Assembly: GCA_047973225.1 (NCBI GenBank)
Contig: JBKEBQ010000035.1
Span: 65,521-129,520, forward strand
Direction: 5' to 3'
Length of the DNA: 64,000 nt
Source of the DNA: JBKEBQ01 sp047973225
Lineage (GTDB): Bacteria; Bacillota_I; Bacilli_A; Erysipelotrichales; Erysipelotrichaceae
The notes beneath the pieces were generated by a model. That model searched no databases and was not told the origin of the DNA. It was given only the letters and a program-made list of their open reading frames with translations. A program made the translations under genes and the position numbers. Positions 24,398-33,589 of the stretch are shown here, piece by piece (position 1 is the first letter of the stretch; every line of letters begins with the position of its first letter).

Positions 24398-25834
24398 CTA
24401 ATCTAGATCTTCTCCATTAGACGCAATTACTTTCTTATACCAATGAAAACTGTCTTTTTTTATTCTCTTTCCTGAACCGTTCCCATAATCATCCAAATCA
24501 ACATAAATAAATCCATATCTCTTACTCATTTCACTTGATGAACAACTAATGATGTCAATTGGTCCCCAAGCATAATAACCTCTTAAATCAACTCCATCCT
24601 TTATTGCTTCTCTCATAGCAATAAAATGATCACGATAAAAATCAACGCGGTAAGAATCATGAATTTCACCATTTTCTAGCGTGTCATAAAACCCTGATCC
24701 ATTTTCTGTGATATAAATAGGTTTTTGATAACGATCATAAAACTCATTTAAGAAAATTCTCAATCCTATCGGATCAAATGTCCACCCCCATTCATTTGCG
24801 GGTAATTCTTTATTTCGATATACTTCGTTACCTTTCTCATAATGTTCTTTATCGCAAACTCGTGTGTAGTAATACGAGAATGAGAAAAAATCACAAGAAT
24901 TTTTTAAATCTTCTTCATCGTTTGGTCCAAATTCTATTTGTATGCCTTTTTCTTCGAAAAAGCGAAAAGCGTATCCAGGATATTTCCCTCTAAGTAAAAC
25001 ATCCCCATAAAAATATTCCATTTGGTTATGTTTTAATGTAGCAAGCTGATCCTGAGGCTTCGAACTAGCTGCATATGCTGGTCCTCCGCATAACATCATA
25101 CCTATTTCCATTTCAGGATATTTTTCATGCGCATATTTTGTTGCTCTAGCACAGGATACCATTTCATTATGAACCGCTTGATATTTTGCACTTAAAACAT
25201 CCTCTACAAAGTCTTCTGCAACGCCTAAATGATTATAGCTTTCGTGGCCTATTAAGTTAATTTGATTTACAATAATCCAATATTTTACTTTTCCATGATA
25301 TCTGTCAAATAATGTCTTACAATACTTTTCAAAAAAATCAATTACATCTCTTGAAAACCACCCCTTATATTTTAAAGTTAAATGTAAAGGCATTTCGTAA
25401 TGCGAAATTGTGATCATTGGTTCCATACCTTTTTTTATAATTTCATCGATCAACTCATCATAGAATTTCAGTCCTTTTTCGTTTGGATATTTATCATCCC
25501 CATTTGGAAAAATTCTAGACCAGTTGATACTCGTTCTAAATGTTTTTAAACCCATTCCTGATAATAATTGTAAGTCCTCTTTATACGTATGATAAAAATC
25601 GATTCCCCATCTTTTTGGAAAAACTCTGTCTTCACTTTTTAATGCCTCTTTTACAAAAGATGATGATACTTCTTCATTAAATTTATTTTTGATGTCAATA
25701 TCATCTCTAAATTCATTAACATCTGCAACACATAATCCTTTTCCGTCTATATCATATGCTCCTTCTGCTTGATTAGCTGCTATAGCTCCTCCCCACATAA
25801 AGTTTTTAGGAAAACCTGTTGGTATTCTATCCAT
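24398..25834 (-). CDS. GH1 6-phospho-beta-glycosidase-like enzyme with acid/base Glu replaced by Gln
   Basis: This 478-residue glycoside hydrolase family 1 protein has the N-terminal signature FPKNFMWGGAIAANQAEGA. The nucleophile motif ITENGSG is near residues 361-367, and the phosphate-recognition loop SKRYGFIYVD near 445-454, which marks 6-phospho substrates. At the acid/base site the sequence reads WIIVNQINL (codon CAA) instead of the usual T-F/L-N-E. The same Glu-to-Gln change defines plant myrosinases, which cleave S-glycosides without acid catalysis. The operon supplies a cellobiose-type PTS that would deliver phosphorylated disaccharides or glycosides. No ribosome site precedes this ATG; a strong one lies 50 bases upstream at a short frame. 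Confidence 0.88.
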   Translation of the reverse strand: MDRIPTGFPKNFMWGGAIAANQAEGAYDIDGKGLCVADVNEFRDDIDIKNKFNEEVSSSFVKEALKSEDRVFPKRWGIDFYHTYKEDLQLLSGMGLKTFRTSINWSRIFPNGDDKYPNEKGLKFYDELIDEIIKKGMEPMITISHYEMPLHLTLKYKGWFSRDVIDFFEKYCKTLFDRYHGKVKYWIIVNQINLIGHESYNHLGVAEDFVEDVLSAKYQAVHNEMVSCARATKYAHEKYPEMEIGMMLCGGPAYAASSKPQDQLATLKHNQMEYFYGDVLLRGKYPGYAFRFFEEKGIQIEFGPNDEEDLKNSCDFFSFSYYYTRVCDKEHYEKGNEVYRNKELPANEWGWTFDPIGLRIFLNEFYDRYQKPIYITENGSGFYDTLENGEIHDSYRVDFYRDHFIAMREAIKDGVDLRGYYAWGPIDIISCSSSEMSKRYGFIYVDLDDYGNGSGKRIKKDSFHWYKKVIASNGEDLD

Positions 25835-25849
25835 ATTTATTTTGTATGA

Positions 25850-25879
25850 TTATTCGCACACAATAAGTGTAAAAACCAT
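25850..25879 (-). CDS. possible leader peptide upstream of the GH1 gene
   Basis: An ATG four bases behind a strong AAAGGAG site opens the nine-codon frame MVFTLIVCE and stops at a TAA 15 bases before the GH1 ATG. A second ATG (25882) in the next frame would run 18 codons and stop across the GH1 start itself. The GH1 ATG has no ribosome site of its own, so translation may depend on re-initiation from this leader. This is inference from the sequence. A possible internal promoter (TTTAAA, 17 bases, TATAAA) lies at 26010-26038. Confidence 0.35.
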   Translation of the reverse strand: MVFTLIVCE

Positions 25880-26097
25880 ACATCTCCTTTCTTATTAATT
25901 TTTTTGTTTCCAATGCGTAAAGAAAAGTAAATGAATTTTACAAATTTCTTTTCTATTTCAAAATTTATTGTAGCACTAGCAATAGACTCAACTACGCAGT
26001 ATGCTAACATTTATATAACTTACTTGTATAATTTTAAAGTTGTTATTATTTACTTCCATGTTAATTGTAAATGTTTCTTTTATAAATTATCAAAATT

Positions 26098-26436
26098 TCA
26101 CTTCTTTTCTAAATTAGAAAGCCGTTTGTCATATTCCCTACATATTTTCAACAATTGCTTTGCAATATTTATTTCGCTATAAATTGTCATCAATGTATCT
26201 TGGGCATGAGCAAAAAGTAGTGAGTATTCTGCTTTTTCATCACTCATAGATTTTTGAATGGAATCTGTTTGCACTTTATGTGCAAGTGTTATTTCTTTTT
26301 GCGCTTTTTCAAACTTTTTCTTTGCTAGTGTAAAATTTGTTTCTGCAATAGCGTCAAGTGCTTGTTTACATTCCACTCTTGCATCTCCTGCATGTAATAT
26401 GATTTTCATTGCTGCTTCTACAACTGTATTTTTCAT
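26098..26436 (-). CDS. PTS lactose/cellobiose-family IIA component
   Basis: This 112-residue helical IIA protein carries phosphate from HPr to IIB. The phospho-His motif appears as 'LFAHAQDTLMT' near residues 75-85, and the conserved 'AHKVQTD' helix precedes it. It lies 15 bases after the IIC gene. The order IIB-IIC-IIA-glycosidase matches the lichenan (lic) operon. Confidence 0.93.
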   Translation of the reverse strand: MKNTVVEAAMKIILHAGDARVECKQALDAIAETNFTLAKKKFEKAQKEITLAHKVQTDSIQKSMSDEKAEYSLLFAHAQDTLMTIYSEINIAKQLLKICREYDKRLSNLEKK

Positions 26437-26451
26437 TCAAATCCCTTCCTT

Positions 26452-27708
26452 TTAATTTTTACTTTTCGCTATTATTTCTTCATCAATACATTGTTTTTCA
26501 TACGCCCTAAAAAATGGATACCATATTAAACCTGATACTATAAATGTTATTGCTACCAAAAGTATCGCTCCAATAGATCCTTGACTCGAGATCCAAGTGG
26601 AAATCGGGTACGGGCAATACCACAGTTCAAACTGAATTTTAGGAATTGGCGCAAAGGCTAAAACTTTACATCCAAACCACGTAATTGCTGGAATAACAAT
26701 ACCAATAATCCACATTGGTAGCATCATCATCGGATTCCATGCGATACACCCAAAAACTACTGGTTCGTTTATATTAAATATTGCGGGTCCAACACAAGCT
26801 TTTCCTAAAGCACTCAATTTTTTTGATTTTGATTTAGCAAGTAATATCACTAGCGGAAAAGTACAAGCAATTCCACCAATCCACATATAACATGTAAACA
26901 TCAACGTTTCAGTATACATATTCATATTAGTTGCAGTCGCTGTTCCAGCAGTCACCATCGCTAAATTAGCAGCAATACTATTTAATTTAATTGGTTGCGT
27001 AACCGGTGTTAATACCCAAGATGAAATACCCATGGAGTAAATAAAACAAACTATAAATCCTGATAATATAAATCCATACCATGTATTCAAGATACCTTTT
27101 AACGGCATAAATAGTCCCGTAACAATTTCATATAAATTTATCTCCATTACCTGTATTAAGATAAATCCACCAAAAATAACTATGCCTATCGGTAACAATG
27201 CATCAAACCACTGTCTAACAAAGTCAGGAATAGCATTATCCTCTTTGAAAAAAGAAAACTTCCCAAACATATTAAAGACAATACACGTAATAACACCTGT
27301 AGCCATAGCACAAAACATGCCACCAGCTCCAAATGCACTTGAACTAAATCCCAATTCACCTTCTTTTACAATTTCAGGAGTAATTGCAATAAAAAATAGA
27401 ATCAAGCCTGTGCATCCTGCTATTAATCTTTGTTTTTTTAATCTTTTTTTCTCACAAAAATTGAAGGGAATTAAAAGTGCAACAAGAACACTAACCATAC
27501 CCATTGTCCATCCGAATGGCGTCCAAAAGGTAAATGGTAATGTTATCCAATTCTCAATTACAGCTCCTACACAAAATACAGACCCTAACAATATAAATGG
27601 CAATATTTGCATGATAGAGTCTTTTAGTGTAACTACCCAAATATTATGATTTATTTTATTCATTTTCGGCGAAAAACTAGTTTCCAACCAATTTATCAAA
27701 TTTTTCAT
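26452..27708 (-). CDS. PTS cellobiose-type IIC permease
   Basis: This 418-residue membrane permease of the EIIC lactose/cellobiose family has about ten TM segments. Family features include the N-terminal 'LETSFSPKMNKINHNIWVVTLKDSIMQILPFILLGS'-type start and the 'GPAIFNINEPVVFG' substrate loop near residues 290-303. It transports and phosphorylates beta-glucosides or disaccharides together with the separate IIA and IIB. It starts three bases after the IIB stop. Confidence 0.93.
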   Translation of the reverse strand: MKNLINWLETSFSPKMNKINHNIWVVTLKDSIMQILPFILLGSVFCVGAVIENWITLPFTFWTPFGWTMGMVSVLVALLIPFNFCEKKRLKKQRLIAGCTGLILFFIAITPEIVKEGELGFSSSAFGAGGMFCAMATGVITCIVFNMFGKFSFFKEDNAIPDFVRQWFDALLPIGIVIFGGFILIQVMEINLYEIVTGLFMPLKGILNTWYGFILSGFIVCFIYSMGISSWVLTPVTQPIKLNSIAANLAMVTAGTATATNMNMYTETLMFTCYMWIGGIACTFPLVILLAKSKSKKLSALGKACVGPAIFNINEPVVFGCIAWNPMMMLPMWIIGIVIPAITWFGCKVLAFAPIPKIQFELWYCPYPISTWISSQGSIGAILLVAITFIVSGLIWYPFFRAYEKQCIDEEIIAKSKN

Positions 27709-27711
27709 ACT

Positions 27712-28047
27712 TTATTTTTCCTCTCTTATAGTTTTAATGTCTATATTTTCCAACAAATGGTTTATCGCTTTATCCCCATCCAAGGTTGAATAGTATTCTG
27801 CTTTCATCAGTATTACTTTCACATTTTCACCATGTATATACTCCTCCACCTCATCCATAATATAAGCTAAATGCGGTCCTATCATTAATACATCAATTTC
27901 ATCAATGTAATTTTCAATTTCTGATTCGCTTCTAGCTATAATACTCATTTCAACTCTTTTTTTTACAGCCGCTTTTCGCATATTGGCCGCCATAAAGCCA
28001 GAACTAGCGCCTGAGCCGCAAACCAACAAAACATTTAATTTTTTCAT
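27712..28047 (-). CDS. PTS cellobiose-type IIB component
   Basis: This 111-residue IIB protein carries the phosphocysteine in VCGSGASSGFMA (Cys at residue 10). It receives phosphate from IIA and passes it to the incoming sugar. It is the first gene of the operon, with a GGAG ribosome site and a promoter just upstream that faces the LicR-like activator gene. Confidence 0.93.
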   Translation of the reverse strand: MKKLNVLLVCGSGASSGFMAANMRKAAVKKRVEMSIIARSESEIENYIDEIDVLMIGPHLAYIMDEVEEYIHGENVKVILMKAEYYSTLDGDKAINHLLENIDIKTIREEK

Positions 28048-28082
28048 GATTATTCTCCTTCGAAATCCGGTTTTCTATTTTC

Positions 28083-28111
28083 ATTATGCAAAAAAAAAAA
28101 TACAACTGCAA
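28083..28111 (-). promoter_or_regulatory. promoter of the lic-like PTS operon
   Basis: TTGCAG and CATAAT are separated by 17 bases on the minus strand, with a long A/T tract in the spacer. A perfect inverted repeat sits just upstream of the -35, where an activator would bind. Confidence 0.6.
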
Positions 28112-28118
28112 TTACACT

Positions 28119-28139
28119 TTTTCACTGATAGAGTGAAAA
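28119..28139. promoter_or_regulatory. inverted repeat, candidate operator of the LicR-like activator
   Basis: TTTTCACT and AGTGAAAA form perfect 8-bp arms around GATAG. The repeat lies between the divergent PTS operon promoter and the activator gene promoter (-10 TATAAT at 28170-28175). Confidence 0.65.
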
Positions 28140-28197
28140 TGATTATTATGAAAAGCATAAAAGGAAAGCTATAATAGTGAAGAGGTTAGGTGTTGTC

Positions 28198-30111
28198 ATG
28201 AAAAACAAACAAATTGTTCTAATCAAAACGCTGATGAATAAAAGCAATTGGATTACCGCAAATAATTTATCTGTTATTTTAAATGTTTCTTCACGTAGCA
28301 TAAAAAACTATATAGTTGATATCAATCAACAATTCGAAAATACCATTGTGGCTTCACGCAAAGGTTATCGTATTGACAGAGAAAAAGCTAAAATGATTTT
28401 GAATTCAGACAACTATACACTACCGCAAACTTCTCACGAAAGAGTCAATTTTATGATTAACATCCTCGTCAAACAAAATACCGCGCTCAATACTTACGAT
28501 ATTTGCGATGAACTTTACATAAGTTTATCCACATTAAAAAACGAATTAAAAAAAATAAAGAAAAAAGTATCCCAATTTGATCTGCAATTGGAAAATAGTA
28601 ATAATTATTTTTCATTAGTTGGTACAGAAAAAAATAAACGGAGATTGATGAGTTCCATTCTTTATGATGAGTCTAGCGTCAATTTTGTGAATTTAAAAAC
28701 GTTGCAACACGCATTTATAGAAATTGATATAGAATTCATAAAAAATGTGGTCATAAAAACATTCGAAGAATTCCACTATTTCGTTAATGACTATTCTCTT
28801 ACCAACCTAGTTTTACATATTACCATTGCAATCGATCGCATCAAGCATAACTATACAAGCTTTACAGATGAAAAAGAAAGACCACGCATCAAACATCATG
28901 AATTGGAAATCGCTAAAAAAGTTGCCGTCCAATTAGAAAAAAAATTTCATCTTATTTATCATGATGGAGAACTTTATGAGTTGGCATTACTATTAATTTC
29001 ACATGCAAATACATCAGACTATAATGTCAATTCCTCTAATCTAGAAAACATCGTTGGCGTAGAATGTATGAATTTGGTAAATGATTTGGTTAATGAAGTA
29101 AATGCCTTCTATTATATTAATTTATCAGAACCTGAATTTTTGACTAGATTTGCATTACATATCCGAAATTTACTAGTACGAAGTCGTTATAATTATTCCA
29201 GTAAAAATCCTTTATCAGATGGCATACAACAATCTTGCCCTTTAATTTACGATGCGGCATTAAACCTAGTAAACAGCATTGAAATACGCACAAATTTACA
29301 TATAAACAATGATGAAATTGCATATATTGCATTTCATATAGGAAGTGCACTAGAAACACAAAAAACATTGAACTCTAAAATTAATGTCGTTTTGTATTGT
29401 CCCAATTATTATGATATGAATAAAAAATTATTACATGCAATAAATACCAATTTTTCAACTAGCATTTTAATAAAAAATGTATTCACTAGTGAAACTGAAT
29501 TTGACAACCTTATAAAATATGATTTAATAATTTCCACAATTCCAATTAGCATCATCTTATCCATCCCCACCATTGTTGTTAGTTTTCTCTTAAATGAAAA
29601 AGATATTTATACAATCAGAAATAAAATAGATGAAATCAAAATCAAAAAGAAAAAACAAATTTTGAAAAACCATTTACATCTCCTTATTACGTCTAAACTA
29701 TTTGAGAAAAATAATTTATTGAAAAATGAAAATGAAACAATTTCTTACATGTGTAAAAAATTAATAGATACCAATTGTGTGGATCATACTTTCGAACAGG
29801 AGATTCGTGATCGCGAGAACATAGCTTCCACTGCATTTAATTCTTTTGCTGTTCCTCACGCTTTGAAAATGAACGCACACAAAACAAGAATGAACATCAT
29901 TCTTAGTGAGAAAGGAGTAGATTGGCATGGAAGAAATGTAAATTTAATTATTATGCTTTCCTTTAATAAGAATGAACGATATATTTTTAATGAAATTTTT
30001 GATACAATAACAATGATTTTAACTGATAACAACAATATTAAGCGATTACTGTCCGTAGACAATGATCAAAAATTTATCGATCTTTTAGTATCCTTTATCA
30101 AAACTCCCTGA
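28198..30111 (+). CDS. LicR-like PRD transcriptional activator with EIIA domain
   Basis: This 637-residue regulator has two N-terminal HTH domains (about residues 1-60 and 80-130), two PTS regulation domains (about 180-400, with phospho-acceptor His residues), a IIB-like segment, and a C-terminal EIIA(fructose/mannitol) domain with 'FAVPHALKMN'. Such proteins activate their operon when dephosphorylated or phosphorylated by PTS components. It is divergent from the IIB-IIC-IIA-GH1 operon, the same arrangement as licR-licBCAH. I prefer the ATG at 28198. A GTG at 28177 lies on top of the -10 box, upstream of any plausible transcript start. Confidence 0.88.
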   Translation: MKNKQIVLIKTLMNKSNWITANNLSVILNVSSRSIKNYIVDINQQFENTIVASRKGYRIDREKAKMILNSDNYTLPQTSHERVNFMINILVKQNTALNTYDICDELYISLSTLKNELKKIKKKVSQFDLQLENSNNYFSLVGTEKNKRRLMSSILYDESSVNFVNLKTLQHAFIEIDIEFIKNVVIKTFEEFHYFVNDYSLTNLVLHITIAIDRIKHNYTSFTDEKERPRIKHHELEIAKKVAVQLEKKFHLIYHDGELYELALLLISHANTSDYNVNSSNLENIVGVECMNLVNDLVNEVNAFYYINLSEPEFLTRFALHIRNLLVRSRYNYSSKNPLSDGIQQSCPLIYDAALNLVNSIEIRTNLHINNDEIAYIAFHIGSALETQKTLNSKINVVLYCPNYYDMNKKLLHAINTNFSTSILIKNVFTSETEFDNLIKYDLIISTIPISIILSIPTIVVSFLLNEKDIYTIRNKIDEIKIKKKKQILKNHLHLLITSKLFEKNNLLKNENETISYMCKKLIDTNCVDHTFEQEIRDRENIASTAFNSFAVPHALKMNAHKTRMNIILSEKGVDWHGRNVNLIIMLSFNKNERYIFNEIFDTITMILTDNNNIKRLLSVDNDQKFIDLLVSFIKTP

Positions 30112-30192
30112 GTAAAAAATAACTATAATTCGTGTAAAGTTAGCAAAAACATCTAATACATTATATTTGAAATTGCACCTCTGTTAACAAAA

Positions 30193-30228
30193 TAAAAAAT
30201 GGGACTTTTTTCTCCCATTTTTTATTTC
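30193..30228. terminator. bidirectional terminator between convergent PTS loci
   Basis: A stem AAAATGGGA / TCCCATTTT with an 8-base loop is flanked by A's and T's. It serves both the LicR-like gene and the transketolase operon. Confidence 0.85.
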
Positions 30229-30265
30229 GTATCTGATAGATGATTTTTGCTAGTCACTACTCATT

Positions 30266-31198
30266 TTATAAGTTTGCCTTTATTCTTTCCATAATTTTAT
30301 TTGCATCCAATCCGTATTTAGCCTTTAGATTTGCTATTTTACCCGACTCAGTAAAAACATCTTCAACCCCAATTCTTAATAGTTTTGGATGTTGATCTAA
30401 TGCGCTTAAATTTTCTGCGACAATTCCTCCAAGCCCTGAAATTACAGAATGATTTTCAATTGAAACAATCAGCTTTGAAGAACTACTCAATTTTAAAAAT
30501 TTACTTTTGTCAAAGGGCTTTATCGATAAGGCATTCACAACCTTGCAATGATATCCTTCATCTTTCAGTTTTGCATATGTTTCCATCGCACATAAAGATG
30601 CGGTTCCTTCAAAAATAATCATAATATCATTTCCTTCATCATGAACCAAATCTAATCTACCAAATGCACTAACATATTCATTTCGATCCGGTATTTTTGC
30701 TACTACATCTCTTGAACAGCGAATGAAAACCGGGCCTTCATACGCAATTGCTAATTTCATACAAGCGTGCAATTCAGCTAAACTGCTTGGTACCAGTACT
30801 CGCATATTAGGTAAAACTCGTGACAATGAAATATCTTCATTTGCATGATGGCTAGCACCATCTGGACCATCATCCATCCCTGGATGTGTACCTATTAAAG
30901 TGATATTTAAGTTTGCATAACAAGCTTGGCGAAGTTGTGTCCATGCCGACCCAATTAAGAACATCGAGAAATTTACATATACTGGTTTTTTTCCTTCCAT
31001 TGCTAGTCCACTCGCTATCGACATTGCACTCGTTTCGGAAATTCCACATTCAATGAAGTGTTCAGGATGAGCATCACGATACATTGCCGATGTAGTTGAT
31101 TTTGCTAAGTCGCAATCGATAACTACAAGCTGCTCGCAATGTATTTCATTTAAGATCTCTCCAACATGATTTCTTAATGATTCACTTTCATATCTCAT
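30266..31198 (-). CDS. transketolase, C-terminal subunit
   Basis: This 310-residue protein corresponds to the pyrimidine-binding and C-terminal domains of transketolase. The segment 'RDAHPEHFIECGISETSAMSIASGLAMEGKKPVYVNF' carries the catalytic Glu for thiamine diphosphate, and 'GTHPGMDDGPDGASHHANEDISL' is the conserved loop. It must pair with the N-terminal subunit upstream, whose gene it overlaps by 4 bases. Split transketolases are common next to ascorbate- or pentitol-type PTS operons and would process pentulose or hexulose phosphates entering by this PTS. Confidence 0.92.
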   Translation of the reverse strand: MRYESESLRNHVGEILNEIHCEQLVVIDCDLAKSTTSAMYRDAHPEHFIECGISETSAMSIASGLAMEGKKPVYVNFSMFLIGSAWTQLRQACYANLNITLIGTHPGMDDGPDGASHHANEDISLSRVLPNMRVLVPSSLAELHACMKLAIAYEGPVFIRCSRDVVAKIPDRNEYVSAFGRLDLVHDEGNDIMIIFEGTASLCAMETYAKLKDEGYHCKVVNALSIKPFDKSKFLKLSSSSKLIVSIENHSVISGLGGIVAENLSALDQHPKLLRIGVEDVFTESGKIANLKAKYGLDANKIMERIKANL

Positions 31199-32007
31199 AA
31201 ATGCGTTCCCCCTTCTAGTTCTTTCATAGCCATTTTATATTCTTCTTCATTAAGGGCTAAGCTGTGCCATTTGGGATTATTTTCCATGAATGATACGCCT
31301 TTTCCTTTTATAGTGTTGGCAATAATTGCGTGTGGTTGATTATAGATAGTCTTTACTTTTTCTAATACATTTAAAATTTCTACCATATTATTTCCATCTA
31401 TTTCATGAGTATCGAAATTAAAAGCTTTGAACTTGTCATAAATATTCTCTAAATTAATGCTTTCATTAACATCACCACTGGAAGATAATTTATTATAATC
31501 TAAAATCAAAACAAGATTATCTAATTTATAATGTGCTGCCTGAAGCATGGCCTCCCAAATTTGACCTTCCACCAATTCTCCATCACCAATAAAAACGTAG
31601 ACATAATGGGGATCATGATTCATCTTCTTGGCAAGTGCACTTCCTACTCCCAGTGATAATCCTTGTCCTAATAACCCTGTTGTACAATCTACCTCTAGAA
31701 TATCCTTAATGCTAGGATGTCCTTGTAATCGTGAATTGCAGTGACGAAAACTTTTCAACTCTTCATCTTTTATAATACCTCTTTGATTTAGTACTGCATA
31801 TTGTGCTGCGACCGCATGTCCCTTTGATAACATAACCTTACTTCTAGGGTTTTGTTTAAAATCAACTTCCATTTCATACACTGCACTCAACATGTCTATC
31901 ATCGATAACGCACCACCAGGATGTCCCATTCCTGATTCATGTATCATCTTTACGATTCGCTTACGATTTTCTTTTGCAAGTTGTTCAATATCTTCTGTTT
32001 TTTTCAT
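31195..32007 (-). CDS. transketolase, N-terminal subunit
   Basis: This 270-residue protein is the thiamine diphosphate-binding half of a split transketolase. It has 'ESGMGHPGGALSMIDML', 'MLSKGHAVAAQYA' and the ThDP motif GDGELVEGQIWEAM with a later Asn. It lies 12 bases downstream of the PTS IIC gene and overlaps the C-terminal subunit gene. The pair would form an alpha2-beta2 enzyme. Confidence 0.92.
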   Translation of the reverse strand: MKKTEDIEQLAKENRKRIVKMIHESGMGHPGGALSMIDMLSAVYEMEVDFKQNPRSKVMLSKGHAVAAQYAVLNQRGIIKDEELKSFRHCNSRLQGHPSIKDILEVDCTTGLLGQGLSLGVGSALAKKMNHDPHYVYVFIGDGELVEGQIWEAMLQAAHYKLDNLVLILDYNKLSSSGDVNESINLENIYDKFKAFNFDTHEIDGNNMVEILNVLEKVKTIYNQPHAIIANTIKGKGVSFMENNPKWHSLALNEEEYKMAMKELEGGTHL

Positions 32008-32019
32008 TTCTCGCGCTCC

Positions 32020-33291
32020 TTAAATCATTCCAAATAATTGACCAAACCAATAAATGACTAATCCTACTAAATTAAAGTCTGTTTCTGGGAAACTAGAACC
32101 TGCCAAACCCACAACTTCCATGACCGGATAGATTAACGCTGGTCCAACAGCAATTAAAATCCCTGTAACAAATGCGCCTGCAACACAACCTTTCCAGCCA
32201 CCACTGGCATTCCCAAATACACCTGCTGTTGCTCCAATAAAGAAATACGGACCTGCAACAGGAATGATAACAGGCATATTCAATATTGCAAAAATAAACA
32301 TACAAATAATTCCAGCGATATATGCTGACATAAAACCAATGACGGTTGCTGTTGGTGCATAGGGAAATACACTTGGACAATCGAGTGCAGGTTTTGCATC
32401 AGGAATCAACTTTTCAGAAATCCCAACAAAGGCTGGAACAATTTCCCCTAGAAAAAGACGAACTCCACTTATAACAACATATAAACCACCAGCAAATGTT
32501 AATGATTGTATTAAAGGGAACACCAACCAATTTATGCCATTCGACATCGCTTCTACTTCTGCCTGTCCTGCCGCAAAGGCACTTGCATAAAAGAATATCC
32601 CAATTGATAACCCTATTGATACAACATAATCTTTTAAAAATGATAACCATTTTGGGAAATTTAAATGTTCAGTTCCCTTTGATTTATCTCCGACCTTTTC
32701 ACCAATCCAACCAGACAAACCATATGCTAATGTACAATAATGCCCCATCGCAATATTATCTCCACCTGTAATCATACGCATATATTTTTGACAAATCGCT
32801 GGGTATAAACATGCGGCAGCCCCTAAGATAATAGATCCTGCTACTATTGTAACCATGTCACTCAACCCCAAAGCCTTAAACATAATCGTCAACAAAGCCG
32901 AAAAATATAAACTATGTTGTCCCGTTAAAAATATATATTTGAATTTAGTGAATCTTGCAAAAATTAAATTTGCACAAAATCCAAATACCATTACCAAAGA
33001 AATAATTAAAGGAAAATCATTTTGTGCCAATGCAGTAACCGCTTCTGCTAGAGGCAAAACCCCTTGTAAATGAAATCCAGTTGAAAAAAGTGTTTGAAAA
33101 TTCGATAACACTTCACTTGCCGCAGCTGCTCCAATCCCAAACACCAAAAAACCTGCAATTGTTTTTAGTGTTCCACTCATTACCTCAACACCTGGTTTTC
33201 GTTGTAAAACTAATCCGATGAATGACATCAATCCAACTAATAATGAAGCTTGACCTAATACATCAAAAACAATAAATTCTAAAAATTCCAT
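32020..33291 (-). CDS. PTS ascorbate-family IIC permease (UlaA/SgaT-like)
   Basis: This 423-residue permease has about 11 TM segments and the SgaT/UlaA beginning 'LGQASLLVGLMSFIGLVLQRKPG'. The family takes up L-ascorbate and probably other pentose-like compounds. No ula-type decarboxylase or epimerase is encoded nearby, so the substrate may be different and feed straight into transketolase. It follows the IIB gene by 16 bases. Confidence 0.9.
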   Translation of the reverse strand: MEFLEFIVFDVLGQASLLVGLMSFIGLVLQRKPGVEVMSGTLKTIAGFLVFGIGAAAASEVLSNFQTLFSTGFHLQGVLPLAEAVTALAQNDFPLIISLVMVFGFCANLIFARFTKFKYIFLTGQHSLYFSALLTIMFKALGLSDMVTIVAGSIILGAAACLYPAICQKYMRMITGGDNIAMGHYCTLAYGLSGWIGEKVGDKSKGTEHLNFPKWLSFLKDYVVSIGLSIGIFFYASAFAAGQAEVEAMSNGINWLVFPLIQSLTFAGGLYVVISGVRLFLGEIVPAFVGISEKLIPDAKPALDCPSVFPYAPTATVIGFMSAYIAGIICMFIFAILNMPVIIPVAGPYFFIGATAGVFGNASGGWKGCVAGAFVTGILIAVGPALIYPVMEVVGLAGSSFPETDFNLVGLVIYWFGQLFGMI

Positions 33292-33307
33292 TGTTTACTC
33301 CCTCCTT

Positions 33308-33589
33308 CTATGTTTCTTGATTAAAATACTTCTCTAATTCCTTTTTCATATAATCTTTATCCATAATATCTTTGATACCGATTATATATATGCCGCTATT
33401 TTCAAACTCGCTTATCAAATCTGACATTGTTATAATCAGATCTGCATCATGTCCATAAGAACTGCTTACCACATCATGCTCAATTAATAAAGGAAAATTG
33501 TTTTCCGCAATTACCTTCTTCAATTTTGTTACAAGTATCATTGAACTTCCCATACCTGTTCGGCACATTACAAGCGCTTTTTTCATCAT
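33308..33589 (-). CDS. PTS ascorbate-family IIB component
   Basis: This 93-residue IIB protein carries the phosphocysteine in MCRTGMGSSMI (Cys near residue 9). It overlaps the stop of the upstream regulator gene by 4 bases. It works with the IIC at 32020-33291 and presumably with the EIIA domain fused to the regulator. Confidence 0.92.
   Translation of the reverse strand: MMKKALVMCRTGMGSSMILVTKLKKVIAENNFPLLIEHDVVSSSYGHDADLIITMSDLISEFENSGIYIIGIKDIMDKDYMKKELEKYFNQET

Noticed and set aside
27182..27649. 155-codon frame antisense to the PTS IIC gene
   Set aside because: It mirrors a well-conserved membrane protein gene and has no ribosome site.
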